Source: Methanobacterium aggregans (GTDB taxonomy: Archaea; Methanobacteriota; Methanobacteria; Methanobacteriales; Methanobacteriaceae). Taken from it: DNA of 64,000 bases. The notes under the pieces were generated by a model, which was given only the letters and a program-made list of their open reading frames with translations, was not told the DNA's origin and ran no database searches. Each line of letters opens with the position of its first letter. Position 1 is the first letter of the stretch. Positions 1 to 8,789 of this stretch are shown piece after piece. Position numbers and translations under genes: made by a program. The stretch spans positions 15,300-79,299 of the forward strand of contig NZ_JAGGLN010000008.1 of NCBI RefSeq assembly GCF_017874455.1. Direction: 5' to 3'.

Positions 1-66
1 AACATGGTTTTTCCTGGATGATGTTTTTTTTAGAAGGTATTAGGATAGATATTGGTTTTTTTTACC

Positions 67-549
67 TTAAAAAGTTTTCAACCGGTACTCCCTTTCACCA
101 TGCAAGAGTCTGTACTCTAAAAGATCCATGCCACACATCCCATCCAACAGTTCCCTGAATTCACCTGCACAAACATTGAAATCCATTTCAGAACAAATTT
201 TTATGCAACAGGGACATTTCATATTAGTTTCAATTGATTCTGCTGTTGACCATCCCTCTGTGCTTAAAATGTTGTAAATGGAGATGTAAAAGTTTATAAT
301 AGCAGTTAGTTCATGTTCCAGTTCTAAATCCTGGAGATGCCCCTTCAATTCCTTTACCACTGCTCCAAGATTTTCCAGTTCATTTTCTGGAAGGGCTATC
401 ATGACCCTAACTTCTTCCCTTAAAAAATAGGTTCCCCTACTTATCTGAAGGCGCTCTTCCCTGAATACAATGCCCCCTATGTCCTCAACAAATTCAACCA
501 GTTCATTGAATTTGTAAGCACCACCACTGAAAAGTAGGATTTTGTACAT
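67..549 (-). CDS. Conserved hypothetical protein, Cys-rich centre
   Basis: A soluble protein of about 160 residues that I cannot assign to a named family. The chosen start is the ATG followed by YKILLF, which has an AGGG seven bases upstream; a TTG eight codons earlier is in frame but would overlap the stop of the upstream THUMP gene. The centre carries a cluster of cysteines (CPCC, then IC, VC and MC) that could bind a metal or form disulfides. There is no signal peptide or membrane segment. It follows the 570-1103 THUMP gene with about 20 nt between stop and start, so the two are probably co-transcribed. Function unknown. Confidence 0.6.
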   Translation of the reverse strand: MYKILLFSGGAYKFNELVEFVEDIGGIVFREERLQISRGTYFLREEVRVMIALPENELENLGAVVKELKGHLQDLELEHELTAIINFYISIYNILSTEGWSTAESIETNMKCPCCIKICSEMDFNVCAGEFRELLDGMCGMDLLEYRLLHGEREYRLKTF

Positions 550-569
550 AATTATTCCCTGTACACGAA

Positions 570-1103
570 TCAAAGTTTTTTGAACAGTTCACCAGGTCTT
601 AAAATACTGATTCCTGTGTTTTCACCAACCACCTCTAACTGAACAACCCATTCTGGATTTTGTTCATTTAACTTTAAATTCAATTTTTCAAGGAGTTCCT
701 CTCTAACAGAACTCACCAGATCTTCGCTGGATTCAAAGTAACTTCTGCCCCTTAGATCGCACCTTACAACGAAGGATTCATTTTTTTCTATTTTTTCACC
801 TGCAATTATTAGGACCTTCTCAAGTATGGCATCCTTCCTTGTTCTTACAACTTCTTCTATAGGTACAACCTTGGATATCACCGTGGTCTGGGCATCCTTA
901 AGTTTCATTGCAGCTTCCAGAGGATCCATGTTCAGCTGGACCAGAACAACATTTATGAACTCAGTTCCCTCAATACTAACGATTGATTCATTGTTTTGAA
1001 GTGCCATTTCTATCTCTTCAATTCCAAGAAGTTCTTCACCTGCAGATTCGTTTTTGTGGCCCTGAAACGTTACAAGCAGGTTAAATCTTTCTGTGGGTTT
1101 AAT
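570..1103 (-). CDS. THUMP-domain protein, probable ATT start
   Basis: About 177 residues. The C-terminal half reads as a stand-alone THUMP (RNA-binding) domain of the Tan1/ThiI type, with the signatures VVRTRKDAILEKV and WVVQLEVVGENTGI near the end. No catalytic domain is attached, so it may act as an adaptor for a tRNA-modifying enzyme (inference). The first ATG (1007) would remove about 32 conserved residues. The frame stays open to 1127, and a GGAGGTGA at 1108-1115 sits just upstream of an ATT at 1101-1103. Starting there, the product aligns without gaps at its N-terminus with the paralogue at 1272-1802 (ERFNLLV against ENFDMLV at the same residue numbers). I therefore prefer the ATT start. 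Confidence 0.75.
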   Translation of the reverse strand: MKPTERFNLLVTFQGHKNESAGEELLGIEEIEMALQNNESIVSIEGTEFINVVLVQLNMDPLEAAMKLKDAQTTVISKVVPIEEVVRTRKDAILEKVLIIAGEKIEKNESFVVRCDLRGRSYFESSEDLVSSVREELLEKLNLKLNEQNPEWVVQLEVVGENTGISILRPGELFKKL

Positions 1104-1271
1104 GGTTTCACCTCCATAGAGAAACGTTCATAAGTAGGGAGTGGGGTTAACAGATTTTCTTTTCATTCCAGTTTCCTGAATTAACCCCTTAACTTCCCTA
1201 AATCATTGTATATTATTATGGAGAAACTTGTATAAATTTTAAACCCCTTGTCCAAACCATTTTTAATCTGT

Positions 1272-1802
1272 TTAAATATTTTTCAGTAGATTCTTTGGGT
1301 TGAAAATAATTATTCCTGTATTTTCACCAACCACTTCAAGCTGAACAACCCAGTCCGGATTTTCCTCATCACATCTTAAATTTAACTTATTTTTTATCTC
1401 CTTTGAAACTGCAGCGTTCAATTCTTCACTGGATTTTATATTTGTGCTCATTAAATTAGATATTACTCTGAAAGAATTTCCCTTACCAATTTTATCATCT
1501 GCAAGTTCCACAACCTTCTGTAGGATGCATTCAATTCTTGTCCTTACAACATCATCTATATGAACAGCGTAAGAGACTGTTTCACCATGATTTTCCCTTA
1601 ATTTAAGGGCAAGATATTCAGAATCAAGGTTTGATTCCACTAAGAGAACCTTCAGAACCTCACATTCCTTTATATAAAACTCAGGTCTTTTTTTCTTCAT
1701 TGCAGTCTCCATCTCCCTAATTTTCAGGAGTATATTTTCCAAGTCCTCAGGATCATGGTAGTGTAACATAACCAGCATATCGAAATTTTCGTTCGTGCAC
1801 AT
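1272..1802 (-). CDS. THUMP-domain protein, paralogue of the next gene
   Basis: 176 residues with a THUMP-like C-terminal half (VVRTRIECILQKV, then PDWVVQLEVVGENTGI). THUMP domains bind RNA in tRNA-modifying enzymes such as ThiI and Tan1; here no catalytic part is fused. The ATG start follows GGGGGTGAT. It is a tandem paralogue of the 570-1103 gene, 168 nt away on the same strand, clearly related over the full length but well diverged, so the duplication is not recent. It is divergent from the pilin-like pair, sharing a short AT-rich intergenic region with them. Confidence 0.7.
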   Translation of the reverse strand: MCTNENFDMLVMLHYHDPEDLENILLKIREMETAMKKKRPEFYIKECEVLKVLLVESNLDSEYLALKLRENHGETVSYAVHIDDVVRTRIECILQKVVELADDKIGKGNSFRVISNLMSTNIKSSEELNAAVSKEIKNKLNLRCDEENPDWVVQLEVVGENTGIIIFNPKNLLKNI

Positions 1803-1832
1803 TCAAATCACCCCCATCTTCGTACTAATATA

Positions 1833-1849
1833 ATAGTAATTAATACTAT
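1833..1849. promoter_or_regulatory. Inverted repeat in divergent promoter region
   Basis: ATAGTA and TACTAT arms of six bases separated by five lie in the AT-rich space between the THUMP gene (minus) and the pilin-like pair (plus). It could be an operator or simply TATA-rich promoter DNA; the arms are short. Confidence 0.3.
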
Positions 1850-1897
1850 ATTAATATTATGAATTGTGTTTCTAGTATTATTGGATGTGGAGGTTCA

Positions 1898-2302
1898 ATG
1901 AGTGTGGATCTTCTACTTTCAACACTGCTGATTCTATTGACGATAACTAGCATGGCTGCACTCGTAGAAGATAGAATGGGAGGTGTTGATGATGCAAAAG
2001 AACTTGGAAATGCAAGGATGATGGTTGAAAATGTTGCTGAAACTGTTGACAGTGTTTATAATGGTGGAAACGGCCACTCCACAGTTATAAGTCTTCCCCC
2101 CTCAATCAACGGTAAAACTTATAGTATTACCCTACGATCTTCAGCTGCCTTCATAGATGTGGGTGGGCTCCGTGGGAAGGCATGTATGGTTCCAAAGGCC
2201 ATTTCAGGAAATGAATTCGAAATGCACCCACAAAGAACCTACAACATTTCAAACGTCCAGAAAAGTGAGAATTACAGTGAAATAGTCATAAGAGAGGTTT
2301 AG
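1898..2302 (+). CDS. Pilin-like small membrane-anchored protein
   Basis: About 134 residues. A single hydrophobic helix directly follows the start (MSVDLLLSTLLILLTITS), and an extracytoplasmic domain of about 100 residues with possible N-glycosylation sites (NIS, NYS) follows. This resembles archaeal type IV pilin-like or pseudopilin subunits, although the classic QxSxE cleavage motif is not clear here. I chose the ATG at 1898 because GGAGGT lies just before it with the same short spacing as in the following gene; an upstream ATG at 1859 has no ribosome binding site. It lies 12 nt before the next gene, so the two form one operon. Confidence 0.6.
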   Translation: MSVDLLLSTLLILLTITSMAALVEDRMGGVDDAKELGNARMMVENVAETVDSVYNGGNGHSTVISLPPSINGKTYSITLRSSAAFIDVGGLRGKACMVPKAISGNEFEMHPQRTYNISNVQKSENYSEIVIREV

Positions 2303-2314
2303 AAGGGGAGGTTT

Positions 2315-2836
2315 ATGGAACTGAAGTTTTCATGTGGGAAACTGGATTCAAAGGGTCAACTTCCAATTGAATACATCATGACCATGGGTGTGATATTCCT
2401 TGTCTCACTGCTTTTTTTATCACAAGCAGGATGCCAAAGTGAACTCAACACAGCCCTGGCCTCTGCAAGAAGCGGTGCCATTGAAGGGGCAAATATGAAT
2501 TCATTTGCACTCTACCCCGAAGAAACATTTCAAAACTACACATCAACCCATAACACATTAACAAAACCCGCAACTGTGAGGATAATCAGTATAGAATACA
2601 AAAATCAGGGTTTAAGTCCCACCTACAGGAAGGAGAAGATCCAGATCAAGGTCCATGCTTCAGCACCCTCAGTCAAAAACCCTGCTGACAGGAACTGTTT
2701 GGGAGACAGGATAAACTACCATGTGCGGATGAGCATCTCCCAGAGCTTCAAAACCGAGAATTTAACCAACAAAGTTTTCAATCCTGCATTCTCTCCAAGG
2801 TACGTTTTCACAACGTGTGATGTGGCTTGGGTGTGA
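2315..2836 (+). CDS. Pilin-like protein with class III signal peptide
   Basis: 173 residues. Residues 13-22 read SKGQLPIEYI followed by a hydrophobic stretch (MTMGVIFLVSLLFL). This matches the archaeal class III (prepilin/preflagellin) signal, in which a KG-Q-x-x-x-E motif is cut by an EppA/FlaK-type peptidase and the helix becomes the core of a type IV pilus. The remainder is an extracytoplasmic domain with four cysteines and NYT/NLT glycosylation motifs. GGGGAGGT precedes the ATG. With the upstream gene it probably encodes surface filament or pseudopilus components; no assembly ATPase or membrane platform gene is in the window. Confidence 0.7.
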   Translation: MELKFSCGKLDSKGQLPIEYIMTMGVIFLVSLLFLSQAGCQSELNTALASARSGAIEGANMNSFALYPEETFQNYTSTHNTLTKPATVRIISIEYKNQGLSPTYRKEKIQIKVHASAPSVKNPADRNCLGDRINYHVRMSISQSFKTENLTNKVFNPAFSPRYVFTTCDVAWV

Positions 2837-2886
2837 TTGAAGTGGCAGTGTTTTTGAGGGAAAGAGAAGAAGTATAAAAAAAGTAT

Positions 2887-2919
2887 TTCAGGGAGATACC
2901 TGGTTCAGGGAGATACCTG
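2887..2919. repeat. Tandem 16-bp direct repeat at gene end
   Basis: TTCAGGGAGATACCTG occurs at 2887-2902 and again at 2904-2919 with one base between. The second copy covers the stop codon of the DUF1699/HTH gene, so the final codons are duplicated just beyond the stop. It looks like a short slippage duplication. Confidence 0.8.
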
Positions 2920-3369
2920 CTTTAAAATGTAATAAACAGTTCTCAGGGGGATTTGGAGTTTTTGAGATATTTCCTTAACTGGAGCACCCTCTTCATGGAG
3001 CTTTTTAATTTCACCACGAACCTCGGGAGAATATTTGGATCTTCTTCCCCTTCTGAATTTAGAAGATTTAAGATAATAAACAGTTTTAACTGGAATATTA
3101 AGTTCTTCTGCAACTTCATCAGGACTTTTACCATCATCAAGTAGTTTTTGTATTAATTCAGGTTCCTTTTTATATTTTTTTGGCCTGCCCATTGTTTCAA
3201 CGGGTTCAACTTCAATTCCAAGTTCTGAAAAGGCGTCGAGGTATTTCTTTGATGTTCGAAGGCATATGCTTCTGGGACATTTTATCCTTTCCAGATCTGG
3301 ATGTTTATCCAGTAATTCCATTATCTTCCTTGAGGAAAGCAGCTGGGAAACATGAACTTCTTTAGCCAA
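2905..3369 (-). CDS. DUF1699-like protein with two HTH motifs
   Basis: About 154 residues. The N-terminal part (HPDLERIKCPRSICLRTSK) resembles DUF1699 proteins of methanogens. The C-terminal half carries two similar helix-turn-helix units of the resolvase/transposase type, SPDEVAEELNIPVKTVYYL and VKEISQKLQIPLRTVYYIL, each after a basic linker (GRPKKYKK, RRGRRSKY). A DNA-binding regulator is the natural reading. AGGTG lies six bases before a TTG (3369), which I take as the start; the GTG three codons earlier overlaps that ribosome binding site. Its targets are unknown. It stands alone between the pilin genes and DUF530. Confidence 0.6.
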   Translation of the reverse strand: MAKEVHVSQLLSSRKIMELLDKHPDLERIKCPRSICLRTSKKYLDAFSELGIEVEPVETMGRPKKYKKEPELIQKLLDDGKSPDEVAEELNIPVKTVYYLKSSKFRRGRRSKYSPEVRGEIKKLHEEGAPVKEISQKLQIPLRTVYYILKQVSP

Positions 3370-3384
3370 TAATAACACCTGAAA

Positions 3385-4953
3385 CTATTTTTTTACCATT
3401 TCAAGGAATTTTTTAGCCTTCGTGGTTTGGGGTTTTCCAAAGGTTTTAAATTTCTCCACTTCTCCCTTAACATCTGCAGGTTCAACTGAAAAGACACTTG
3501 CAGCATCTTCAATTGATAGTTTTCCATGGGTGTGGAGAATTGCAGCTCCAGAAGCTGGAGTGTTCATCTGTACGTGGAGACCCTTCATCTTGTTTTCTAT
3601 TTCAAACTTCCTTGAAACCACTGATTTGATGTTTGGGATGTAACAGATATTCTCTTTGATGCATCTCCCCAGGATATCAACCGTGAATTTATCGAAATCC
3701 TCAAAGGCCTTCATCTGGTTGGTGTCAAGACTTGGTCTGAGGTTCGGAAATGGACCTGAATATTTGCTTCGCCTGTCGTAGGAGGTTAAAAGGTAGTACC
3801 TTATGATGTCCCAGAGAATCAGTATCTTGGGCATTTCCACGAAAAGCTTCTGTTCAAGACAGTTATGGGTTTCAATATCTCCTTGAAGCTCCTCATCTAA
3901 GGATCCATTTTCAGAGTTCAGATTTTCTTTTTTAAGGATCTGGTGAAGGAACTCGTCCCTGAGATCTTCAACATCCCCCACATCCTCAGCTATTCTATGG
4001 GCACGTTTTTCACTCTCATCAAATGCTTCGTAGTATCTGTCCAGCTTTTCACGGTTGGATATTAAACCGTTCAGTACTTCATCAAATATTTTACGGGCGT
4101 TGTGTTCTGCAATTTTAACATATGCAATTGAAAGGGCTGTTTGAACGTGCTTATCATTTATGATTGCAGGTTTTTTTCTGTGAATCTGCATGAATTCTAT
4201 ACGGGCATTTGAACCATACTTCTTCCTTATTTCACGTTCGTAGTTCATCTCATCCTTGGCATCTATGTTAACCCTTTTTCTAACCCATTTTCCATCCTCA
4301 AAAACCTTCACAACCAGGGATAGGGTTTTAACTATGCCCCTTTTCTCGTGTTTTATGATACGAACTATGTTTCTGAAGGCTTCCCTTCCCATTGGGGAAA
4401 GATCAGACATTCTAAGCATGTACTCCCCGGATAATGGCAGATATTTAATGATGTTTAACCTGTAAACCCCATTATCATTGATGTTAAAGTTAAAATCCTT
4501 GGACCCGCATTCACATCTTTCCCTCATGAGGGATATTTCATGTCCCTTGAACTTTTTGCTGCAGGAGCTGCAGGTTAAAACTGCGTATTCCTCCAAGTGC
4601 CCTATTGCTATTTTATGGGAAGCTATGGATGATTTAACCCTGTCCAGTATGTTTTTTTTAGCAGCTGCCCTCATTCTGAAGTACTGGGTGTGACGGCCTA
4701 CATCGTACATGTCTTCTGCCTTCATCTCAGTTGAATGAGTTCCACCGTAACGAATAAGGGATCTGTAAGGGGCTTTGTACCCCTTGATCTCCATGGTGTC
4801 CCGAAGATCTTGAAGTTCATCCAGATTATCCTGTAGATAATTGTAGGTGTCCCGGAATGTCTCAAAGTCGGAGATTTCCTCGGCGATGATCCTGTTATGT
4901 TTTATGTTATCCAGGAATCGTTCAGCCTTTGCTATGAGTACTGATTCGTTCAT
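3385..4953 (-). CDS. DUF530 family protein
   Basis: 522 residues, recognised as the DUF530 family of methanogens. Around residues 125-150 there is a zinc ribbon (CSSC then CEC spacing). The protein is rich in charged helices and lacks membrane segments. The ATG overlaps the TGA of metG (ATGA arrangement), so translation is probably coupled to methionyl-tRNA synthetase. A role in translation or RNA metabolism is plausible from this linkage, but no catalytic motif is visible and the biochemical function is unknown. Confidence 0.65.
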   Translation of the reverse strand: MNESVLIAKAERFLDNIKHNRIIAEEISDFETFRDTYNYLQDNLDELQDLRDTMEIKGYKAPYRSLIRYGGTHSTEMKAEDMYDVGRHTQYFRMRAAAKKNILDRVKSSIASHKIAIGHLEEYAVLTCSSCSKKFKGHEISLMRERCECGSKDFNFNINDNGVYRLNIIKYLPLSGEYMLRMSDLSPMGREAFRNIVRIIKHEKRGIVKTLSLVVKVFEDGKWVRKRVNIDAKDEMNYEREIRKKYGSNARIEFMQIHRKKPAIINDKHVQTALSIAYVKIAEHNARKIFDEVLNGLISNREKLDRYYEAFDESEKRAHRIAEDVGDVEDLRDEFLHQILKKENLNSENGSLDEELQGDIETHNCLEQKLFVEMPKILILWDIIRYYLLTSYDRRSKYSGPFPNLRPSLDTNQMKAFEDFDKFTVDILGRCIKENICYIPNIKSVVSRKFEIENKMKGLHVQMNTPASGAAILHTHGKLSIEDAASVFSVEPADVKGEVEKFKTFGKPQTTKAKKFLEMVKK

Positions 4954-6929
4954 TTTATTTGTTCACCAATATCAGCGCCTTCAGCAGTTAGGAGACTCAT
5001 ATTGTCATCTGTTGCAAGTATCATGCCCTCAGATTTTATTCCAAATAGTTTTGCAGGTTCCAGGTTCACCACTACAATGACCTTCCTGTTTAAAACTTCT
5101 TCAGGGGAGTATTTCTTTGCAACACCTGCAACAACCTGTATCTTTTTAGAACCTATGTCCACAATGAGTTTCAGGAGATTTTTTGAACCCTTGACACTTT
5201 CTGCGCCTATAATCTTTCCAACCCTGAGATCCACCTTTGCAAAGTCATCTATTGTAATTATGTCCTTCATTGTTTCCACATCCTCTAAACTTTCGTAAAG
5301 CTTATTCTTCTCTTTTTCAATAATTTCATCATCTATCTTCTTGAATATTGGTTTTGCCTTTCCTATTTCCATACCTGCAGGAAGGGATACAGTTGCATCC
5401 TTCCATGTGATTTCACCATCTATGCCCAGTACCTTGAATATTTCCCCTGTTTTTTCTGGGATGTAGGGCACGAGTAAAACTGCAAGGGTTTTGGTAAGCT
5501 GGTTGCAGAGGTAAAGACAGTTTGCTGCCTCATCTTTACTTGTTTTCACAGCTTTCCATGGTTCTTTGTCGTTGAAGTATTTGTTGGCAAATTTAGCCAG
5601 TCTTATTATTTCAATGAGTCCTTCCCTGAACTTGAATTTTTCTATGTGATCAGAGACAGTGGCTGGAAGTTCTTTTATGCGTTTTTCAAATTCTTCATCG
5701 TTTTCATCGAACTTTGAGGGTTCTGGTATCTTCCCATCGAAGAACTTGTGGGTGAAGGTGAAGGTCCTGTGGAGGAAGTTTCCAAGTACGTCTGCAAGTT
5801 CATCGTTGACCCTTCTCTGGAAGTCGTCCCACGAGAAGTCAGTGTCCCTTGTCAGGGGTGCGTTTGCAATGAGGTAGTACCTCAGAAGATCTGCATCGAA
5901 GGTTTTAAGAAAGTCCTCGGCCCATATAACCCAGTTTTTACTGGTTGACATTTTCCTGCCTTCAAGGGATAGGTACTCCCCTGCTATTATTGTTGATGGA
6001 AGTTTGCATCCGTAGGCCATTAAGAGGGCTGGCCAGAATATTGAGTGGTGGTAGATTATGTCCTTACCTATGAAGTGAATTGCCCTGTCATTCCAGTAGT
6101 CTTCCCATGGTTTGTTTTCACGTTTTGACCACTGGGACGCTGAGGATATGTAACCAAGGAAGGCTTCTCCCCATACGTAGATGATCTTGCCCTCTGCATC
6201 ATCAAGGGGTACTGGAATTCCCCATTCCATGTCCCTTGTGAGTATCCAGTCTTTTAATCCCTCTTTTAACCACTGGAGTGCGTAGTTTTTAACGTTTGGT
6301 GGAAGTTCATGGTTGTTTTCCATCCATTCCTGGAGGTCTTCCTGGAAGTGGCTGAGCTTGAAGAAGTACTGCTTGGACTCCCTTATCTCGGGTTTTGAGT
6401 TGCAGATGAGGCATGCTGGTTCAACAAGCTGTATTGGTTCTAAATGTCTTCCGCATGCTTCGCAGTGATCTCCTCTTGCTCCTTCAGCACCGCAGTGTGG
6501 GCATGTTCCTTCAACGTACCTGTCAGGTAAGAATCTGTTACATTTTTCACAGTAGGGCTGTTTTATTACCTGTTCATAGATGTATCCCTTTTCGTAGAGT
6601 TTTAAGAAGAAGTTCTGTGATATCTCGTAGTGGGTGGGGTCCGTTGTTCTGGTGAAGCTGTCCAGTGATATGTTGCAGGATTCAAGATCATGCTTTATCA
6701 TGTCATGGTACCTGCCTGCTATTTCCTTAGGCGGTACACCTTCTTGTTCTGCTCGGACTGCTATGGGTGTTCCATGTTCATCGGTTGCACATACCATGAG
6801 AACATCCCTGCCTTTCATCCTGTTGTAGCGTGCGTATATATCTGCAGGTATGTAAGTTGATCTTAAATGCCCAAGGTGGCATGGACCGTTTGCATAGGGC
6901 AGTGCACACGTTATAAATACCTTGCTCAA
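4950..6929 (-). CDS. metG: Methionyl-tRNA synthetase
   Basis: 659 residues; charges tRNA-Met with methionine in the cytoplasm. Class I signatures are visible: the HIGH-type sequence PCHLGH near the N-terminus and KMSTS near residue 330. Between about residues 125 and 180 lie two zinc-knuckle pairs (CEKC/CPHC and CEAC/CLIC), typical of archaeal MetG. The C-terminal 110 residues form the EMAP/Trbp111 tRNA-binding domain (DLRVGKIIGAE to IKSEGMILA), fused here rather than separate. The start is a TTG with GGAGG seven bases upstream. First gene of a two-gene operon with DUF530. Confidence 0.96.
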   Translation of the reverse strand: MSKVFITCALPYANGPCHLGHLRSTYIPADIYARYNRMKGRDVLMVCATDEHGTPIAVRAEQEGVPPKEIAGRYHDMIKHDLESCNISLDSFTRTTDPTHYEISQNFFLKLYEKGYIYEQVIKQPYCEKCNRFLPDRYVEGTCPHCGAEGARGDHCEACGRHLEPIQLVEPACLICNSKPEIRESKQYFFKLSHFQEDLQEWMENNHELPPNVKNYALQWLKEGLKDWILTRDMEWGIPVPLDDAEGKIIYVWGEAFLGYISSASQWSKRENKPWEDYWNDRAIHFIGKDIIYHHSIFWPALLMAYGCKLPSTIIAGEYLSLEGRKMSTSKNWVIWAEDFLKTFDADLLRYYLIANAPLTRDTDFSWDDFQRRVNDELADVLGNFLHRTFTFTHKFFDGKIPEPSKFDENDEEFEKRIKELPATVSDHIEKFKFREGLIEIIRLAKFANKYFNDKEPWKAVKTSKDEAANCLYLCNQLTKTLAVLLVPYIPEKTGEIFKVLGIDGEITWKDATVSLPAGMEIGKAKPIFKKIDDEIIEKEKNKLYESLEDVETMKDIITIDDFAKVDLRVGKIIGAESVKGSKNLLKLIVDIGSKKIQVVAGVAKKYSPEEVLNRKVIVVVNLEPAKLFGIKSEGMILATDDNMSLLTAEGADIGEQIK

Positions 6930-7248
6930 ATCTATTCCTCCTTACAGTAAAGATTGAAAATTTAATTAGTTTTAAAAGACTTATTCACAATTATAATCCT
7001 TTTAAAGTGAAAATTTGAAGTTAAAACCCGTTTCATGCGGGGTTATCATGGATGTATTGTGATACAGACACTAAATAGTTTTGTAGTATTCCATATATAA
7101 AATAAACACCATGAAAATTAGGGAGTTATCTGGATCAAAAAAAAGCATCATCTGGATTACTGGGTTCATCTAAATTAATTAGGTTATAAAAGGAATATTC
7201 TGATCATAAAACTTTAACTATTTTATCCATAAAGTCCAAAGGATTACC
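6930..7248. promoter_or_regulatory. Divergent promoter region of metG and priL
   Basis: This 319-nt space holds no gene. TTATAAAAG at about 7186-7194 is a good TATA box for priL, giving a leader of roughly 30 nt. On the other strand GATTATAATT near 6985-6995 can serve metG. An imperfect hairpin (AACCCG and CGGGGTT arms, about 7024-7042) lies between them. Confidence 0.45.
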
Positions 7249-8628
7249 ATGGTTTCAGCAGCATTTATAAACCCACTCTCTGAGGATGGTAAACAGATAG
7301 TACGGGAGATGGGATCCCTCGATGAAATATATGACCAAAATGCAGATTTAATTGAGGTAATAACCAGAAGCCAGTCACAGGAAATATCAGACATACCTGT
7401 TAACCACGTGGATCTGGCCATTAAAAGAATTGAATGGTACGTGACCCGTAACAACAAAGATCATGATTACAAGGTTTACAACTTCCTCTTCAACGAGGGC
7501 ATCACCAGGTTCGATGTGATCTCATTCTACATACTCTGCCAGGCCATTGGAATCAGGTACGGGCCTAACTCAAGGGAAAGTAGGGTTATGGTTGAATCCC
7601 AGGGTAAGATCATTGAAAACCGCCTGGGAAAACTTTCAAAGGCTGAAAGGGGGGAGGTTGTGAACACCATACTCAACAGCCTCCTCACCCAGGCCACCAT
7701 TAAATGGACCTTCTTCGAGGATCTTCTAAGCTCAAAGAAGCTCAAACTCCAGGACCTCATCCTTGATAAGGGCCAGATCATCCTGGACAGGGAGGAGTTT
7801 CTGGAACGCTTCAGTGATAGGATCAATCACCGTGACCCTGAGAAGATGTACGAACTCCTCATAGGTGAGAAGATCAAGGAGCTAATCACCATAAAGATGG
7901 TCATGCAGAAAACTGAGGATTACATGAATGCTGTCTATGAAAAGGCACAACGTGAAATAGAACCCAACCCCATGCTTCTTGAGGTTGCAGAGAAGGTGTC
8001 CAGGGTACTGTCTGAATCTGTGCAGACCTACGGCTACGGTGGTGGTGCTGGCGGAGTTGGTGCTAAAGCTTCACCCCTCGCTCCTAAGGCATTTCCTCCA
8101 TGTGTTAAGAAGGTGCTTGAGGGCATGAGGTCCGGTGGAAGGAACGATGCAATAATCCTCTTTTTAACCCCCTTCATATCCTATGCCCGGCTTTACCCTG
8201 GGGTTTTTGCAGAGAACGTAACCAAGAGGGTTTCAGATGTTGACCCCAACCTGAACGCTGTTCAAAACGAGATCCTCCCCATGATATTCGGAGCTGCAGA
8301 GCGGTGCAGCCCGCCCCTCTTCGAGGACCAGCCCCAGGAGAAGGTGAACATCAACGCCAAGATGGGCTTTGGAATGCACGATACAATCGAGATTAAAAAT
8401 GAGGGAGAAACACTCTGGTACACACCCATGAGCTGTGAAAAAGTTAAGATACACCTTCCAAGCCTATGCAAGCCTGATAAAACCTGTAAAACAATTGGGA
8501 ATCCCCTCTCTTATTACAACAGGGTGAAGAGGGAGATTAAGAAGGGTGGAGCTGGTGAAGAGGGAGATAATGGAAAGGGTGATGATGGAAAGGGTGATGG
8601 AGCTGGGGAAGCTCCTTCTAAGGGTTGA
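7249..8628 (+). CDS. priL: DNA primase large subunit PriL
   Basis: 459 residues; the non-catalytic iron-sulfur subunit of archaeal/eukaryotic primase, which works with PriS to lay RNA primers at replication forks. The family C-terminal cysteines are present at about residues 285 (FPPC), 353 (ERCSPP), 407 (SLCKPD) and 413 (KTCKTIGNP), with another at 396; four of these should bind the 4Fe-4S cluster. After residue 430 comes a low-complexity Gly/Asp/Lys tail encoded by a short tandem repeat, unlikely to be part of the core fold. AAAGGA precedes the ATG. The partner priS begins 5.1 kb downstream on the same strand, separated by unrelated genes. Confidence 0.92.
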   Translation: MVSAAFINPLSEDGKQIVREMGSLDEIYDQNADLIEVITRSQSQEISDIPVNHVDLAIKRIEWYVTRNNKDHDYKVYNFLFNEGITRFDVISFYILCQAIGIRYGPNSRESRVMVESQGKIIENRLGKLSKAERGEVVNTILNSLLTQATIKWTFFEDLLSSKKLKLQDLILDKGQIILDREEFLERFSDRINHRDPEKMYELLIGEKIKELITIKMVMQKTEDYMNAVYEKAQREIEPNPMLLEVAEKVSRVLSESVQTYGYGGGAGGVGAKASPLAPKAFPPCVKKVLEGMRSGGRNDAIILFLTPFISYARLYPGVFAENVTKRVSDVDPNLNAVQNEILPMIFGAAERCSPPLFEDQPQEKVNINAKMGFGMHDTIEIKNEGETLWYTPMSCEKVKIHLPSLCKPDKTCKTIGNPLSYYNRVKREIKKGGAGEEGDNGKGDDGKGDGAGEAPSKG

Positions 8629-8789
8629 GGGGATAAAGTTAGAATAAAATTAGGATAAAATTAGGATAACCTGACTTAATATTAAACTATTTACCTCAAA
8701 ATAAAAATAAATTTGAGAAATTTGGTCTCTCCTAAAAGGTACAGGTTCATGAAGCCATGAATTCTGACCCTTTTTTAGGAAGGATCAAA

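Noticed and set aside
2887..2919. Direct repeat as a mobile element target duplication
   Set aside because: The copies are separated by one base with nothing inserted, so slippage is the simpler reading.
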